Below are positions 52,955-61,537 of a stretch of 64,000 bases of DNA, in pieces (positions within the stretch are counted from its first letter, which is position 1; each line of letters opens with the position of its first letter). Source of the stretch: G965213525 sp965213525 (GTDB taxonomy: Bacteria; Actinomycetota; Acidimicrobiia; Acidimicrobiales; Poriferisodalaceae). The stretch is from assembly GCA_965213525.1 (NCBI GenBank), contig OZ243889.1:3246514-3310513 (forward strand), in the 5' to 3' direction. The position numbers were made by a program, and so were the translations under genes. A model generated the notes under the pieces. The model ran no database searches, had not been told where the DNA came from, and saw only the letters and a program-made list of their open reading frames with translations.

Positions 52955-53043
52955 CGTCCGCCGACGCTAACGGGTGCCCCCACCAGCGGGATGCGCCCAC
53001 CATCGACCGGCACGCCCTCGCGGGTGCGTAGCCGACGCACCAC

Positions 53044-53049
53044 TAGCAT
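53044..53049 (+). promoter_or_regulatory. -10 element TAGCAT for the hydrolase-gat operon
   Basis: TAGCAT, 6 nt, GTG 53056; leaderless start for a run that continues into gatCAB. Confidence 0.5.
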
Positions 53050-53055
53050 GTCAGG

Positions 53056-53868
53056 GTGGTCGACAACGTCGTGGTGCCCGGCGCCGAGCCGTTGGCGGTG
53101 GATGGCGGGCGCGAGGGGGCGCTCGTGCTGCACGGCTTCACCGGCAACCCGTCGTCGATGCGTCCGGTCGCTGACGCCTTCGCCGAGGCGGGGTGGTCAG
53201 TCGAGCTGCCCCGCCTTCCCGGCCACGGCACCTCGGTCACCGACATGGCCACCACCGGGTGGGCCGACTGGCGCCGTGAGGTCGACGACGCCTGGGCCCG
53301 CCTGGCCGCCCGCACCGACCGCCGAGTCGTCATCGGGCTGTCGATGGGAGCCACCCTGGCGGTCGACCTGGCGGCCGAGCTGGCCGCTGGTGCCCCGGCC
53401 GACGCCGGTGCCGGTACCCCGGGCGTCACGGCGAACGGCGCGCCCGAGGGCCTGGTGCTCATCAACGCCGCCGCCGCCCCGATGGCCCGTGAGCTCGTCG
53501 ATCACGTGGAGTCCCTCGTCGAGCAGGGCGAGACGACGATGCCCGGCATCGCCTCGGACATCGCGGCTGAGGGGGTGGTCGAGTCGGCCTACGACCAGGT
53601 CCCGCTGATGGCGCTGCTGTCGTTGGCGATCGCCCTGGACGAGCTGCAGGAGCGCCTGGCGACGATCGGCTGTCCGGTGCTCATCTGCACGAGCCCCCAG
53701 GACCACGTGGTGTCACCGGCTGACAGCGAGCACCTGGCGATGTCGGTGAAGGGCCCGGTGCGCACGGTCACCCTCGAGCGCAGCTTCCACGTCGCCACCC
53801 TCGACCACGATGCGCCTTCGCTCATCGCCGAGGCGCTGTCGTTCGCTCGCGAGGTGACCGCCGGGTGA
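53056..53868 (+). CDS. Alpha/beta hydrolase (carboxylesterase/monoglyceride-lipase type)
   Basis: 270 residues. The oxyanion loop VLHGFTGNPSSM near residue 28, the lid-type PRLPGHGTSVTDMATTGWADW, nucleophile GLSMGA near residue 97, the acid in SPQDHVVSP and the final His in SFHVATLDHD form a full set. This is the Est30/lysophospholipase-like group acting on short or medium acyl esters. Its stop overlaps gatC (GTGA), an unusual partner; the coupling may only be for expression. Confidence 0.83.
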   Translation: MVDNVVVPGAEPLAVDGGREGALVLHGFTGNPSSMRPVADAFAEAGWSVELPRLPGHGTSVTDMATTGWADWRREVDDAWARLAARTDRRVVIGLSMGATLAVDLAAELAAGAPADAGAGTPGVTANGAPEGLVLINAAAAPMARELVDHVESLVEQGETTMPGIASDIAAEGVVESAYDQVPLMALLSLAIALDELQERLATIGCPVLICTSPQDHVVSPADSEHLAMSVKGPVRTVTLERSFHVATLDHDAPSLIAEALSFAREVTAG

Positions 53869-54242
53869 ACGAACCGATGACCGCCGGCGGGGGCCGCCCC
53901 GGCGACGAGGTCCCACCGCAGACAGATCCGGACGCAGAGGGCGGCTCGCGGCTGACCCGCCAGGACGTGCTGCGCATCGCCGAGCTCGCCCGGCTGCGGC
54001 TGCAACCCGAGGAGGTCGAGCGCTACACCGCCCACCTGGGGCGTGTGCTCGACCATGCCACCGACCTCGACGAGGTCGACCTCGACGGTCTGGACCGCAC
54101 GTGGCAGGCGGTGCCGCTCGGCGACTGCCTGAGAGACGACGTCGTCGGCACCGGGGTCGACCGCGACGAGGTGCTGGCCGAGGCCCCGTCGGTCCAGGAC
54201 GGCCGCTTCTGCGTGCCTCGCATCCTCGGCGAGGCGCCGTAG
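53865..54242 (+). CDS. gatC: Asp-tRNA(Asn)/Glu-tRNA(Gln) amidotransferase subunit C
   Basis: 125 residues. GatC stabilises GatA in the amidotransferase. The core LTRQDVLRIAELARLRLQPEEVERYTAHLGRVLDH and the C-terminal DEVLAEAPSVQDGRFCVPRIL are typical. About 28 disordered residues precede it; ATG 53877 would shorten them by 4. The stop overlaps the gatA start (TAGTG). Confidence 0.92.
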   Translation: MNEPMTAGGGRPGDEVPPQTDPDAEGGSRLTRQDVLRIAELARLRLQPEEVERYTAHLGRVLDHATDLDEVDLDGLDRTWQAVPLGDCLRDDVVGTGVDRDEVLAEAPSVQDGRFCVPRILGEAP

Positions 54243-55744
54243 TGGGCGCAGCGGTCGATCTCGGCGCAGCGGTGCGCGGCGGGCAGCGCACGGCGGTCGA
54301 GGTCCTCGACGCGCACCTCGCCGCCATCGACGCCCGCGAGGACGCCGTCCACGCCTTCAACATGGTGACCCGCGACGAGGCCCAGGCGGCGGCGGAGGCC
54401 GTCGACGCCCTGGTCGCCGGCGGCGGTGACCCCGGGCCGCTCGCCGGGGTGCCGGTGGCGCTCAAGGACAACCTGTGCACCAACGGGGTGCCGACGACGT
54501 GCTCGTCGCGCATCTTGGAGGGATGGTGCCCGCCCTATGACGCCTTCGCGGTCGCCCGTCTGGTCGCCGCCGGCGCCGTCGTGGTCGGCAAGACCAACCT
54601 CGATGAGTTCGCCATGGGCTCCTCCACGGAGAACTCGGCGTTCGGCCCGACGCGCAACCCCTGTGACCAGAGCCGGGTGCCGGGTGGCTCCTCGGGGGGT
54701 TCGGCCGCCGCGGTGGCCGCCGGCTTCGCCCCGCTGGCCTACGGCACCGACACGGGCGGGTCGATCCGCCAACCCGCCGCCCTCTGCGGGGTGGTCGGGG
54801 TCAAGCCCACCTACGGACGGGTCAGCCGCTACGGGCTCATCGCCTTCGCCTCGAGCCTCGACCAGATCGGCCCCTTCGGTGTCGACGTCGCCGACGCCGC
54901 GCTCGGCCTCGACGTCGTCGCCGGTCCCGACGGGCGCGACGCCACCTCCATCGACTCGGCGCCGCCACCGGTCAGCGCCGCGCTCGGCGTCGGCGTCGAG
55001 GGCCTGCGGGTGGGGGTGCTCGCCGAGATCACCGACGTCGCCGATCCCGACGTCGCCGCCCAGGTGCACGCCGCCGCCGAGGCGCTGGCCGCCGCGGGCG
55101 CCGAGGTCGACGAGGTGTCGGTTCCTGCCTGTCGCCAGGCCCTCACCGCCTACTACCTGGTGGCCCCGGCCGAGGCCTCGTCCAACCTGGCCCGCTTCGA
55201 CGGGGTGCGCTTCGGGTTGCGCGTCGATGGCGACGACGTCGCCGAGATGATGGTGGCCACGCGCACCGCTGGCTTCGGCCCCGAGGTGAAGGCCCGCATC
55301 ATGCTCGGCACGTTCGCCCTGTCGGCGGGGTACTACGACGCCTACTACGGCCGGGCCCAGCAGCTGCGGGTGCTGCTCCAGCGCGAGCTCGCCGAGGTCT
55401 ACCGCCGCCACGACGTGCTGCTCGGCGCCACCTCGCCCACGGTGGCGTTCCGCTTCGGCGACAGGGTCGACGATCCGCTGGCCATGTACGCCAGCGACGT
55501 GTGCACGCTGCCCCCCAGCCTGGCCGGCCATCCGGCCATGTCGGTGCCCTTCGGCAGCGGTGCCGACGATCTGCCCGTCGGCGTGCAGGTGCTGGCCCCC
55601 GCCCTCGGTGAGGTCGACATGTTCCGCGCTGCGGCGGTGCTCGAAGCGGCCGCACCACCCCGGGCTTCGGGCGGCGCAACCACCTCGGTCGAGGCCGCTG
55701 CCACGGGGGTGGGCACGGCGTCGTCACCGGGGGCGGGGTCATGA
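54242..55744 (+). CDS. gatA: Asp-tRNA(Asn)/Glu-tRNA(Gln) amidotransferase subunit A
   Basis: 500 residues. Amidase that releases ammonia from glutamine. The Lys-Ser-Ser triad is visible: Lys in PVALKDN near residue 76, Ser in PGGSSGGSAAAV near residue 152 and Ser in DTGGSIRQPA near residue 176. The C-terminal about 25 residues are Ala/Thr-rich and outside the fold. The stop overlaps gatB (ATGA-type, start 55741). Confidence 0.94.
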   Translation: MGAAVDLGAAVRGGQRTAVEVLDAHLAAIDAREDAVHAFNMVTRDEAQAAAEAVDALVAGGGDPGPLAGVPVALKDNLCTNGVPTTCSSRILEGWCPPYDAFAVARLVAAGAVVVGKTNLDEFAMGSSTENSAFGPTRNPCDQSRVPGGSSGGSAAAVAAGFAPLAYGTDTGGSIRQPAALCGVVGVKPTYGRVSRYGLIAFASSLDQIGPFGVDVADAALGLDVVAGPDGRDATSIDSAPPPVSAALGVGVEGLRVGVLAEITDVADPDVAAQVHAAAEALAAAGAEVDEVSVPACRQALTAYYLVAPAEASSNLARFDGVRFGLRVDGDDVAEMMVATRTAGFGPEVKARIMLGTFALSAGYYDAYYGRAQQLRVLLQRELAEVYRRHDVLLGATSPTVAFRFGDRVDDPLAMYASDVCTLPPSLAGHPAMSVPFGSGADDLPVGVQVLAPALGEVDMFRAAAVLEAAAPPRASGGATTSVEAAATGVGTASSPGAGS

Positions 55745-57183
55745 GCGCAGGAGACGACGTCGGCGCCTGGACCCACGAGGGCTACGAGCTGGTCTGTGGG
55801 CTCGAGGTCCACGTCGAGCTGGCCACGACGTCCAAGCTGTTCTCCCCGGCGGCCAACCGCTTCGGCGACGAGCCCAACACCAACGTCGACCCGGTGTGCC
55901 TCGGCCTGCCCGGCACCCTGCCGGTGCTGAACCGCCAGGCCGTCGAGCTGGCCGTGCGCCTCGGGTTGGCGCTCGGGTGTGAGATCCGTCGCAGCGTGTT
56001 CGCCCGGAAGAACTACTTCTACCCAGACATGCCCAAGGACTTCCAGATCTCCCAGTACGAGCTGCCGATCTGCGCCGAGGGCTCGCTCGAGCTGCCCGAC
56101 GGCCACGTGGTGGGCATCGAGCGGGCCCACCTCGAAGAGGACACCGGCAAGACCACCCACGTCGGCGGGGGCGGGCGCATCCACGACGCCCGCTACGCCC
56201 TGGTCGACTACAACCGGGCCGGCGTCCCGCTGCTCGAGATCGTGAGCCGCCCCGACCTCACCTCGCCCGACCAGGCCCGGGCCTACGTCGAGGAGCTGCG
56301 AGCGATCCTGTTGGCCACCGGCGCCTCGGATGCGCGCATGGAGGAGGGGTCGATGCGCGTCGACGCCAACGTCAGCGTCCGCCCCGTCGGGCACGACGAG
56401 CTGCGCACCCGCTGTGAGATCAAGAACCTGAACTCGCTGCGCAGCCTGGGGCGCGCCATCGACCACGAGGCTCGTCGGCACGTGCAGATCTACTGCGACG
56501 GTGACCGGGTGGCCCAGCAGACCCGGCACTGGGACGAAGAGGGCGGCCGCACGCACACGCTGCGGTCCAAGGAGGAGGCCGACGACTACCGGTACTTCCC
56601 CGAGCCCGACCTGCCGCCGCTGGATCCCGATCCGGCGTGGATCGAGCGGATCCGCACCGAGCTGCCCGCCCTGCCCGCCGAGCGCCGGCGCTCCCTCGCC
56701 GCAGCCACCGGGGGCGGGGTCGAGCAGGTCGCCCTGGTCGTGTCCCGTGACCTCGACGGGCTCGTCCTGGCCGCCGTCGACGCCGGCGCCGACCCCGCCC
56801 GGGCGCTACTGCACGCCCACACCAACCTCGCCGACGACCGCGCCGGCGACCTCGACCCGACTGCGTTCGCCGAGCTCGTGGTCATGGAGACCGCCGATGA
56901 GCTGACCGCCACCCAGGCCAAGCAGGTGCTCGCCGAGATGGTCGAGCGGGGTGGGTCCCCCCGTGACATCGCCGCGGCTCGGGGCTTCGAGGCCATGGCC
57001 GACGATGCCCTGCGCTCAGCGGTCGACGAGGCGGTGGCCGCTCACCCCGATGAGTGGCAACGCCTGCGTGACGGCGACGGCAAGGTCATGGGGTTCTTCG
57101 TCGGCCAGGTCATGAAGGCCACCCGGGGCCAGGCCGACGGCAAGGCCGTCACGGCGCGCCTGCGCGAGCTGGCCGGCACCTGA
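55741..57183 (+). CDS. gatB: Asp-tRNA(Asn)/Glu-tRNA(Gln) amidotransferase subunit B
   Basis: 480 residues. GatB phosphorylates the mischarged aminoacyl-tRNA and accepts ammonia from GatA. The start YELVCGLEVHVELATTSKLFS, the KNYFYPDMPKDFQISQYELP block, MRVDANVSVRP and RCEIKNLNS are diagnostic. The C-terminal YqeY-like tail domain is complete. With gatCA it gives the organism the indirect route to Gln-tRNA and/or Asn-tRNA. Confidence 0.95.
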   Translation: MSAGDDVGAWTHEGYELVCGLEVHVELATTSKLFSPAANRFGDEPNTNVDPVCLGLPGTLPVLNRQAVELAVRLGLALGCEIRRSVFARKNYFYPDMPKDFQISQYELPICAEGSLELPDGHVVGIERAHLEEDTGKTTHVGGGGRIHDARYALVDYNRAGVPLLEIVSRPDLTSPDQARAYVEELRAILLATGASDARMEEGSMRVDANVSVRPVGHDELRTRCEIKNLNSLRSLGRAIDHEARRHVQIYCDGDRVAQQTRHWDEEGGRTHTLRSKEEADDYRYFPEPDLPPLDPDPAWIERIRTELPALPAERRRSLAAATGGGVEQVALVVSRDLDGLVLAAVDAGADPARALLHAHTNLADDRAGDLDPTAFAELVVMETADELTATQAKQVLAEMVERGGSPRDIAAARGFEAMADDALRSAVDEAVAAHPDEWQRLRDGDGKVMGFFVGQVMKATRGQADGKAVTARLRELAGT

Positions 57184-57255
57184 GGGCCACGGCGCCAGAG
57201 CCTCCAGACGTCGTCGTGGGCCACCACGGCTCGCCGGCGCGGCGATGATCGTGGC

Positions 57256-57945
57256 GTGCGCCTGCTGATCGTCGAGGACGAGCGCGACCTCGCCGACGCC
57301 CTGGCGGTCGGGCTGGGCGCAGAGGGGTACGCCGTAGATGTGACCGGCGATGTGCGCGGCGCCCAGGACCTCCTGGGGTTCGAGCCCTATGACCTCGTGC
57401 TCCTCGACCTCGGTCTGCCCGACGGCGACGGGCTCGACGTGTGCTCCTCGCTGCGGGCCGGTCACCTCGGCGAGCTCAACGCCCGCACCCGGGTGCTGGT
57501 CGCCACCGCACGCGACGGCCTCGACGACCGCATCGCCGGGCTCGACACCGGGGCCGACGACTACATCGTGAAGCCCTTCGACCTCGGTGAGCTGGCGGCC
57601 CGGGTGAGGGCGTTGCTGCGCCGTGAGATCGGCCGGGGCGAACCGACCCTGCGGGTGGGGCCGCTGGTGCTCGACCCGTCCCGTCACGAGGCGGCCCGCG
57701 ACGGACGCCCGTTGGACCTGACGGCCAAGGAGTTCGCCCTGTTGCAGCACCTGATGGCCCACGCCGGCCAGGTCCTTCCCGCCGAGCAGCTGCTGTCGTC
57801 GGTGTGGGACGCCAACGCCGACCCGTTCTCCAACATCGTGCGCGTCACGATCTCGAACCTGCGACGCAAGTTGGTCGCCGGGGGAGAGCACGGCCAGCCG
57901 ATCGAGACCGTCGTCGGGGTCGGCTACCGGTTGACCGACCGGTGA
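57256..57945 (+). CDS. OmpR-family response regulator
   Basis: 229 residues. The receiver has the acidic pair in VEDERD, the phospho-acceptor Asp51 in VLLDLGLPDGDG, the Thr/Ala switch in VATARD and the Lys in YIVKPF. The C-terminal winged helix (KEFALLQHLMAHAGQVLPAEQLL, SNIVRVTISNLRRKL, VVGVGYRL) binds direct repeats in this family. The stop overlaps the kinase gene start (GTGA). A candidate target array lies just beyond that gene. Confidence 0.93.
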   Translation: MRLLIVEDERDLADALAVGLGAEGYAVDVTGDVRGAQDLLGFEPYDLVLLDLGLPDGDGLDVCSSLRAGHLGELNARTRVLVATARDGLDDRIAGLDTGADDYIVKPFDLGELAARVRALLRREIGRGEPTLRVGPLVLDPSRHEAARDGRPLDLTAKEFALLQHLMAHAGQVLPAEQLLSSVWDANADPFSNIVRVTISNLRRKLVAGGEHGQPIETVVGVGYRLTDR

Positions 57946-59120
57946 AGCCCGGCGCCCGCTCGGCCCGGCTGTGCATCGCGCTCACGTGGTCGGTGCTGGT
58001 CGTGGTCGTCGCCGCCGTGCTGCTGGTGGTCCTCAACGTCGTGGTGGCCGCCGAGATGGCCGACCAGCCCGTCACCCGCCAGGCGGTCACCGCTCGGCGC
58101 CTCGGCCCGTTCCTGGTGATCGAGGAGCGTGAGGTCGTCGTGTTCGACGAGCTCGAACGACAGGTCAACGAGCGGACGATGCGCAACCTGCGGCGGGTCT
58201 CGGCGGTGGCGGTGCTCGGTCTGTTCCCGGCCAGCCTGGCCGTCGGCTGGGTCGTCGCAGCCCGGGTCCTCGCCCCGGTCGAGCGGATCACCCGAGCCAC
58301 CCGCGAGATCGAGGCCACCGATCTGTCGCGGCGGATCGGCTCGGACGGCCCCGACGACGAGTTGACCCGTCTGGCCGCCACGATCGACGGGCTGCTCGAC
58401 CGGGTCGACGCCGCGGTCGGCGAGCAGCGTGAGTTCCTCCAGAACGCCTCGCACGAGTTGCGCACCCCGCTGGCGGTGGCGGCGACCAACCTCGACGTCG
58501 CGCTGCGCTCAGAAGACCCCGACCAGGTCCGGCGTCGAGCCGAGACCGCCCGACGCTCGATCGGTCGCGTCGCTCGCCTCGTCGACGATCTGCTCGTGCA
58601 CGCCCGGCAGGTGGCCGCCGGCCACGTCAGCGCTGACCGGCGGACCGAGGTCGATCTCGACGAGCTGGCGGCGGCGGCCATCGACGACCTCGCCGAGGTC
58701 GCCCGGGGACGTGGGCTGCTGCTGCGCCGGCGGGGTGGCGGGGGCGGGCGGGTCGACGTCGACGCCGAGGCCGTGCGGCGGGCGCTCACCAACCTCGTCG
58801 ACAACGCCGTGCGGCTCGCCCCCCCGGGGTCGGTGGTCGAGGTGGCCAGCGGGCGACGTGACCGGTGGGCGTGGCTCGCCGTGCGAGACCAGGGCCCCGG
58901 CATCGCTCCCGATGACCAGGACGACGTCTGGCGGCGGTTCTGGAAGACCCGCGAGGGTGGCACGGGTCTCGGGCTGGCGATCGTGCGTCAGACCGCCGAG
59001 GCGCACTCGGGCGGGGTGGCCATGCGCTCGGCCCTGGGGGAGGGGTCGACGTTCGCCATCTGGTTGCCCGTCGACGGCCACGCCGCCGATGACCCGCCCA
59101 CCGAGGTGCCCGAGCTGTGA
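57942..59120 (+). CDS. Sensor histidine kinase
   Basis: 392 residues. Two helices (CIALTWSVLVVVVAAVLLVVLNVVV, and RVSAVAVLGLFPASLAVGWVV near residue 90) enclose a short outer loop of about 45 residues. A HAMP domain follows, then the phospho-acceptor His in NASHELRTPLAV near residue 171. The ATPase boxes are NLVDNAVRLAP (N), RDQGPGIAPDD (G1), RRFWKTREGGTGLGLAI (F/G2). All key residues are intact. The small sensor loop suggests a membrane or small-ligand signal. Confidence 0.93.
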   Translation: MKPGARSARLCIALTWSVLVVVVAAVLLVVLNVVVAAEMADQPVTRQAVTARRLGPFLVIEEREVVVFDELERQVNERTMRNLRRVSAVAVLGLFPASLAVGWVVAARVLAPVERITRATREIEATDLSRRIGSDGPDDELTRLAATIDGLLDRVDAAVGEQREFLQNASHELRTPLAVAATNLDVALRSEDPDQVRRRAETARRSIGRVARLVDDLLVHARQVAAGHVSADRRTEVDLDELAAAAIDDLAEVARGRGLLLRRRGGGGGRVDVDAEAVRRALTNLVDNAVRLAPPGSVVEVASGRRDRWAWLAVRDQGPGIAPDDQDDVWRRFWKTREGGTGLGLAIVRQTAEAHSGGVAMRSALGEGSTFAIWLPVDGHAADDPPTEVPEL

Positions 59121-59144
59121 GCCGCCCCGCCGTCCGCCCTGGCT

Positions 59145-59259
59145 GACGGTCGACCCTGTGCGACCTGGGGCCGACGGTCGACCCTGTGCGACCTGGGGCC
59201 GACGGTCGACCCTGTGCGACCTGGGGCCGACGACCCTGTGCAACCTGTGGCCGACGACC
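59145..59259 (+). repeat. 28-bp tandem repeat array, candidate regulator binding sites
   Basis: Three identical 28-bp units (59145-59172, 59173-59200, 59201-59228), a fourth shortened to 24 bp (59229-59252) and the start of a fifth. Each full unit holds two CGACC half-sites exactly 10 bp apart (for example 59151 and 59161). Direct half-sites one helical turn apart are what OmpR-family regulators bind. The array lies between the two-component genes and the promoter of the next gene. Confidence 0.85.
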
Positions 59260-59287
59260 CTTTAGCTGCGGTTGACACCTGGTTCCG

Positions 59288-59293
59288 TACCGT
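59288..59293 (+). promoter_or_regulatory. -10 element TACCGT downstream of the repeat array
   Basis: TACCGT, 7 nt, GTG 59301. It decides that start over the longer frame from 59214, which would run through the repeats. A TTGACA lies only 10 bp upstream, too close to be its -35 box. Confidence 0.45.
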
Positions 59294-59300
59294 GGCCGTC

Positions 59301-60209
59301 GTGACCACGTCTGCGTCCGATGGGGCGTCGCGCACCTGGCGTGACCTCCCCCCGGCCCCTCCCTACGGTGACCCGCAGGCAACGATCGTCGCCGATCGCC
59401 CGCCCCCTCGCACCGGTGAGCCGTCCGAGGCGCCCGGGCCGCCTGACCCCCGTCGTCGGGCCGGCGTGGTGGCGGCGGCGGCCGTGCTGGTCGCCGCCCT
59501 CGTGGCCGGTGTCGCCTACGTCGTCGCCGAGCGCGGGACCGACGACGAGGCCACCACCGAGCTCGGCGCCGGCCTCATCTCTGAAGGCACCGCCGGTTCC
59601 GCCGACGCCGGTGACGATGCCGTCGACGCCCTCACCGATGACGGTGAGCGGGGCGGTCTCGACGGGGCCGACGAGCCCGGGGGCGCCGGGGACCTGTTCG
59701 ACGAGCTGCCCGGCGATCTCGACGAGCTCATCCCGCCCGGTCTCCTCGACGATCTGCCCGATGACCTCACCGAGCTGCTGCCCGACGAGCTGGACGGCCT
59801 GGTCCCCGACGATCTGCTCGATGACCTGCCGGGCCAGCTGGGGGATCCCTTCGACCGCTTCGAGGGCCTGACCGGGGCGCTGGTCGCCGTCGACGACCTC
59901 GACGGCGAGTGGACGATCACCCGGGACGGCCTGCGGGCGGGCACCGGGCGTGAGGGCCTGGAGATCGCCCAGGTCATCGAGCTCGACGGGCCCGACGGCA
60001 CGGTCGAGCTGGTGGCCCGCACCGGCGTCGAGGCCCCCGAGGGCGTCACCCAGCGCATCGGCGGCCGGGAGGTCGAGGTCATCACCGTCGACGGCCACCC
60101 CGTCGCGGCGTGGACCGAGGACGGCGTCACCGTCGAGGTGAGCGGGGTGACCCTGGACGACGTCGAGGACCTCGCCCCCGTGGTCGAGGCCGTCGAGGTG
60201 CGCCCGTGA
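59301..60209 (+). CDS. Membrane-anchored protein with Leu-Pro-Asp-Asp-type repeats, hypothetical
   Basis: 302 residues. A cytoplasmic Pro-rich N-terminus is followed by one helix (AGVVAAAAVLVAALVAGVAYVVA, about residues 54-76) and an acidic linker. Then comes a run of about 60 residues built on a loose octapeptide (L-P-D-D-L-x-E-L: DLDELIPPGLLDDLPDDL, ELLPDELDGLVPDDLLDDL). The final outer domain is mostly beta (LVAVDDLDGEWTITRDG, TVELVARTGVEAPEGV). No family recognised. Its place behind the array suggests it is the target of the two-component system. Confidence 0.68.
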   Translation: MTTSASDGASRTWRDLPPAPPYGDPQATIVADRPPPRTGEPSEAPGPPDPRRRAGVVAAAAVLVAALVAGVAYVVAERGTDDEATTELGAGLISEGTAGSADAGDDAVDALTDDGERGGLDGADEPGGAGDLFDELPGDLDELIPPGLLDDLPDDLTELLPDELDGLVPDDLLDDLPGQLGDPFDRFEGLTGALVAVDDLDGEWTITRDGLRAGTGREGLEIAQVIELDGPDGTVELVARTGVEAPEGVTQRIGGREVEVITVDGHPVAAWTEDGVTVEVSGVTLDDVEDLAPVVEAVEVRP

Positions 60210-61537
60210 CCGATCCGGTGAGCGGTGACCACGCCCGCGCCGACGAGCCCCGACCCGGCCACGAGCGCGACGTCGACAGCGAGGCCGGCACCGAGGGCGG
60301 TGGTGGGCCCACGGGTCAGCGATTCGCACCCGATGATCTGATGCCGGCGTTCCCCCCGACCGATCCCGACATCTTGCCCGACGGTCATCCCACCGCCCCG
60401 TTGACGCCGCTGCCCCCCGTCGGCCCCGCCCCGGGAACGGGCTACGCCGCCGGGGCGCCCGGTGGGTGGCCCGCCGAGCCCCCGCCCAACGCCCGCCTCC
60501 TGGCCACCGCCGGTGGCTCGGTGGCCCGCAGCGCCCCGCCGGTCATCCGTCCCGACGAGCCGTGGTTCCACCAGCTCGACGCCCTGCGCCGAGAGATCCA
60601 ACGGGTCATCGTCGGACAGGACCGGGTGCTCGAGCGCGTCCTCGTCGCCCTGTTGGCGGGGGGGCACTGCCTCTTGGAGGGGGCGCCCGGGCTGGGCAAG
60701 ACCCGGATGCTGGCGACCCTGGCCCGTTCGATCGGTGGGTCCTTCGCCCGCATCCAGTTCACGCCTGACCTCATCCCCGCCGACATCGTCGGCACCCGCA
60801 TCTACCGGGCCTCGGTCGAGCGCTTCGACGTCGAGCTGGGCCCGGTGTTCGCCAACCTGGTGCTCGCCGATGAGATCAACCGGGCGCCGGCCAAGGTCCA
60901 GTCGGCGCTGCTCGAGGTGATGGGGGAGCGCCAGGTCACCATCGGCGGCACCACCCACCCCGCCCCGAGCCCGTTCCTCGTCATGGCGACCCAGAACCCC
61001 ATCGAGAGCGAGGGCGTCTACGTGCTGCCCGAGGCCCAGCGGGACCGGTTCTTGATGCGGGTGCCCGTCGAGTACCCCCGCCCGGCAGAGGAGGCCGAGA
61101 TCGTTCGACGCGCCTCGGCCGGCGAGCCCGGCATCGAACCCGTCCTCGACCTCGACGACGTCGTCGGCCTGCAGCGCCGAGCCGCGGCCGTGCACGTCGA
61201 CCCGAGCGTCCAGGACTACGCGGTGCGCATCGTGCTGGCCACCCGCCGCCCCCGCGAGCACCACCTCGACGAGCTGGACGGGGCGATCGCGTTCGGGGCC
61301 AGTCCCCGGGCCTCGATCGGCCTCGTGGCGGCGGGCCGGGCGCTGGCGTTGCTGCGGGGCCGTCGCTGGCTGGCGCCCCAGGACGTCTATGACGTCGCCT
61401 ACGACGTGTTGAACCACCGCCTCGTGCTGTCCTTCGACGCGATGGCCGACGGCGTGACCGTCGACGAGGTCATCGTCACCCTGTTGACGACCGTGCCCGC
61501 CCCGCCCGGTGTCGACGAACCCGCCTACGTGCCGTGA
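60206..61537 (+). CDS. MoxR-family AAA+ ATPase
   Basis: 443 residues. A disordered N-terminus of about 110 residues precedes the AAA+ core: Walker A EGAPGLGKTRM near residue 157, Walker B VLADEINRAPAKVQSALLEVM, sensor 1 MATQNPIE and the lid with QRDRFLMRVPVEYP. MoxR proteins act as chaperones with a VWA partner, here encoded two genes on. The start GTG 60206 overlaps the preceding stop, so the anchored protein may belong to the same complex. Confidence 0.9.
   Translation: MTDPVSGDHARADEPRPGHERDVDSEAGTEGGGGPTGQRFAPDDLMPAFPPTDPDILPDGHPTAPLTPLPPVGPAPGTGYAAGAPGGWPAEPPPNARLLATAGGSVARSAPPVIRPDEPWFHQLDALRREIQRVIVGQDRVLERVLVALLAGGHCLLEGAPGLGKTRMLATLARSIGGSFARIQFTPDLIPADIVGTRIYRASVERFDVELGPVFANLVLADEINRAPAKVQSALLEVMGERQVTIGGTTHPAPSPFLVMATQNPIESEGVYVLPEAQRDRFLMRVPVEYPRPAEEAEIVRRASAGEPGIEPVLDLDDVVGLQRRAAAVHVDPSVQDYAVRIVLATRRPREHHLDELDGAIAFGASPRASIGLVAAGRALALLRGRRWLAPQDVYDVAYDVLNHRLVLSFDAMADGVTVDEVIVTLLTTVPAPPGVDEPAYVP

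Noticed and set aside
59145..59259. CRISPR array
   Set aside because: The 28-bp units abut with no spacers, and no cas genes are present.
59272..59277. TTGACA as a -35 box for the gene at 59301
   Set aside because: Only 10 bp separate it from TACCGT; sigma-70 type spacing needs about 16-18 bp.
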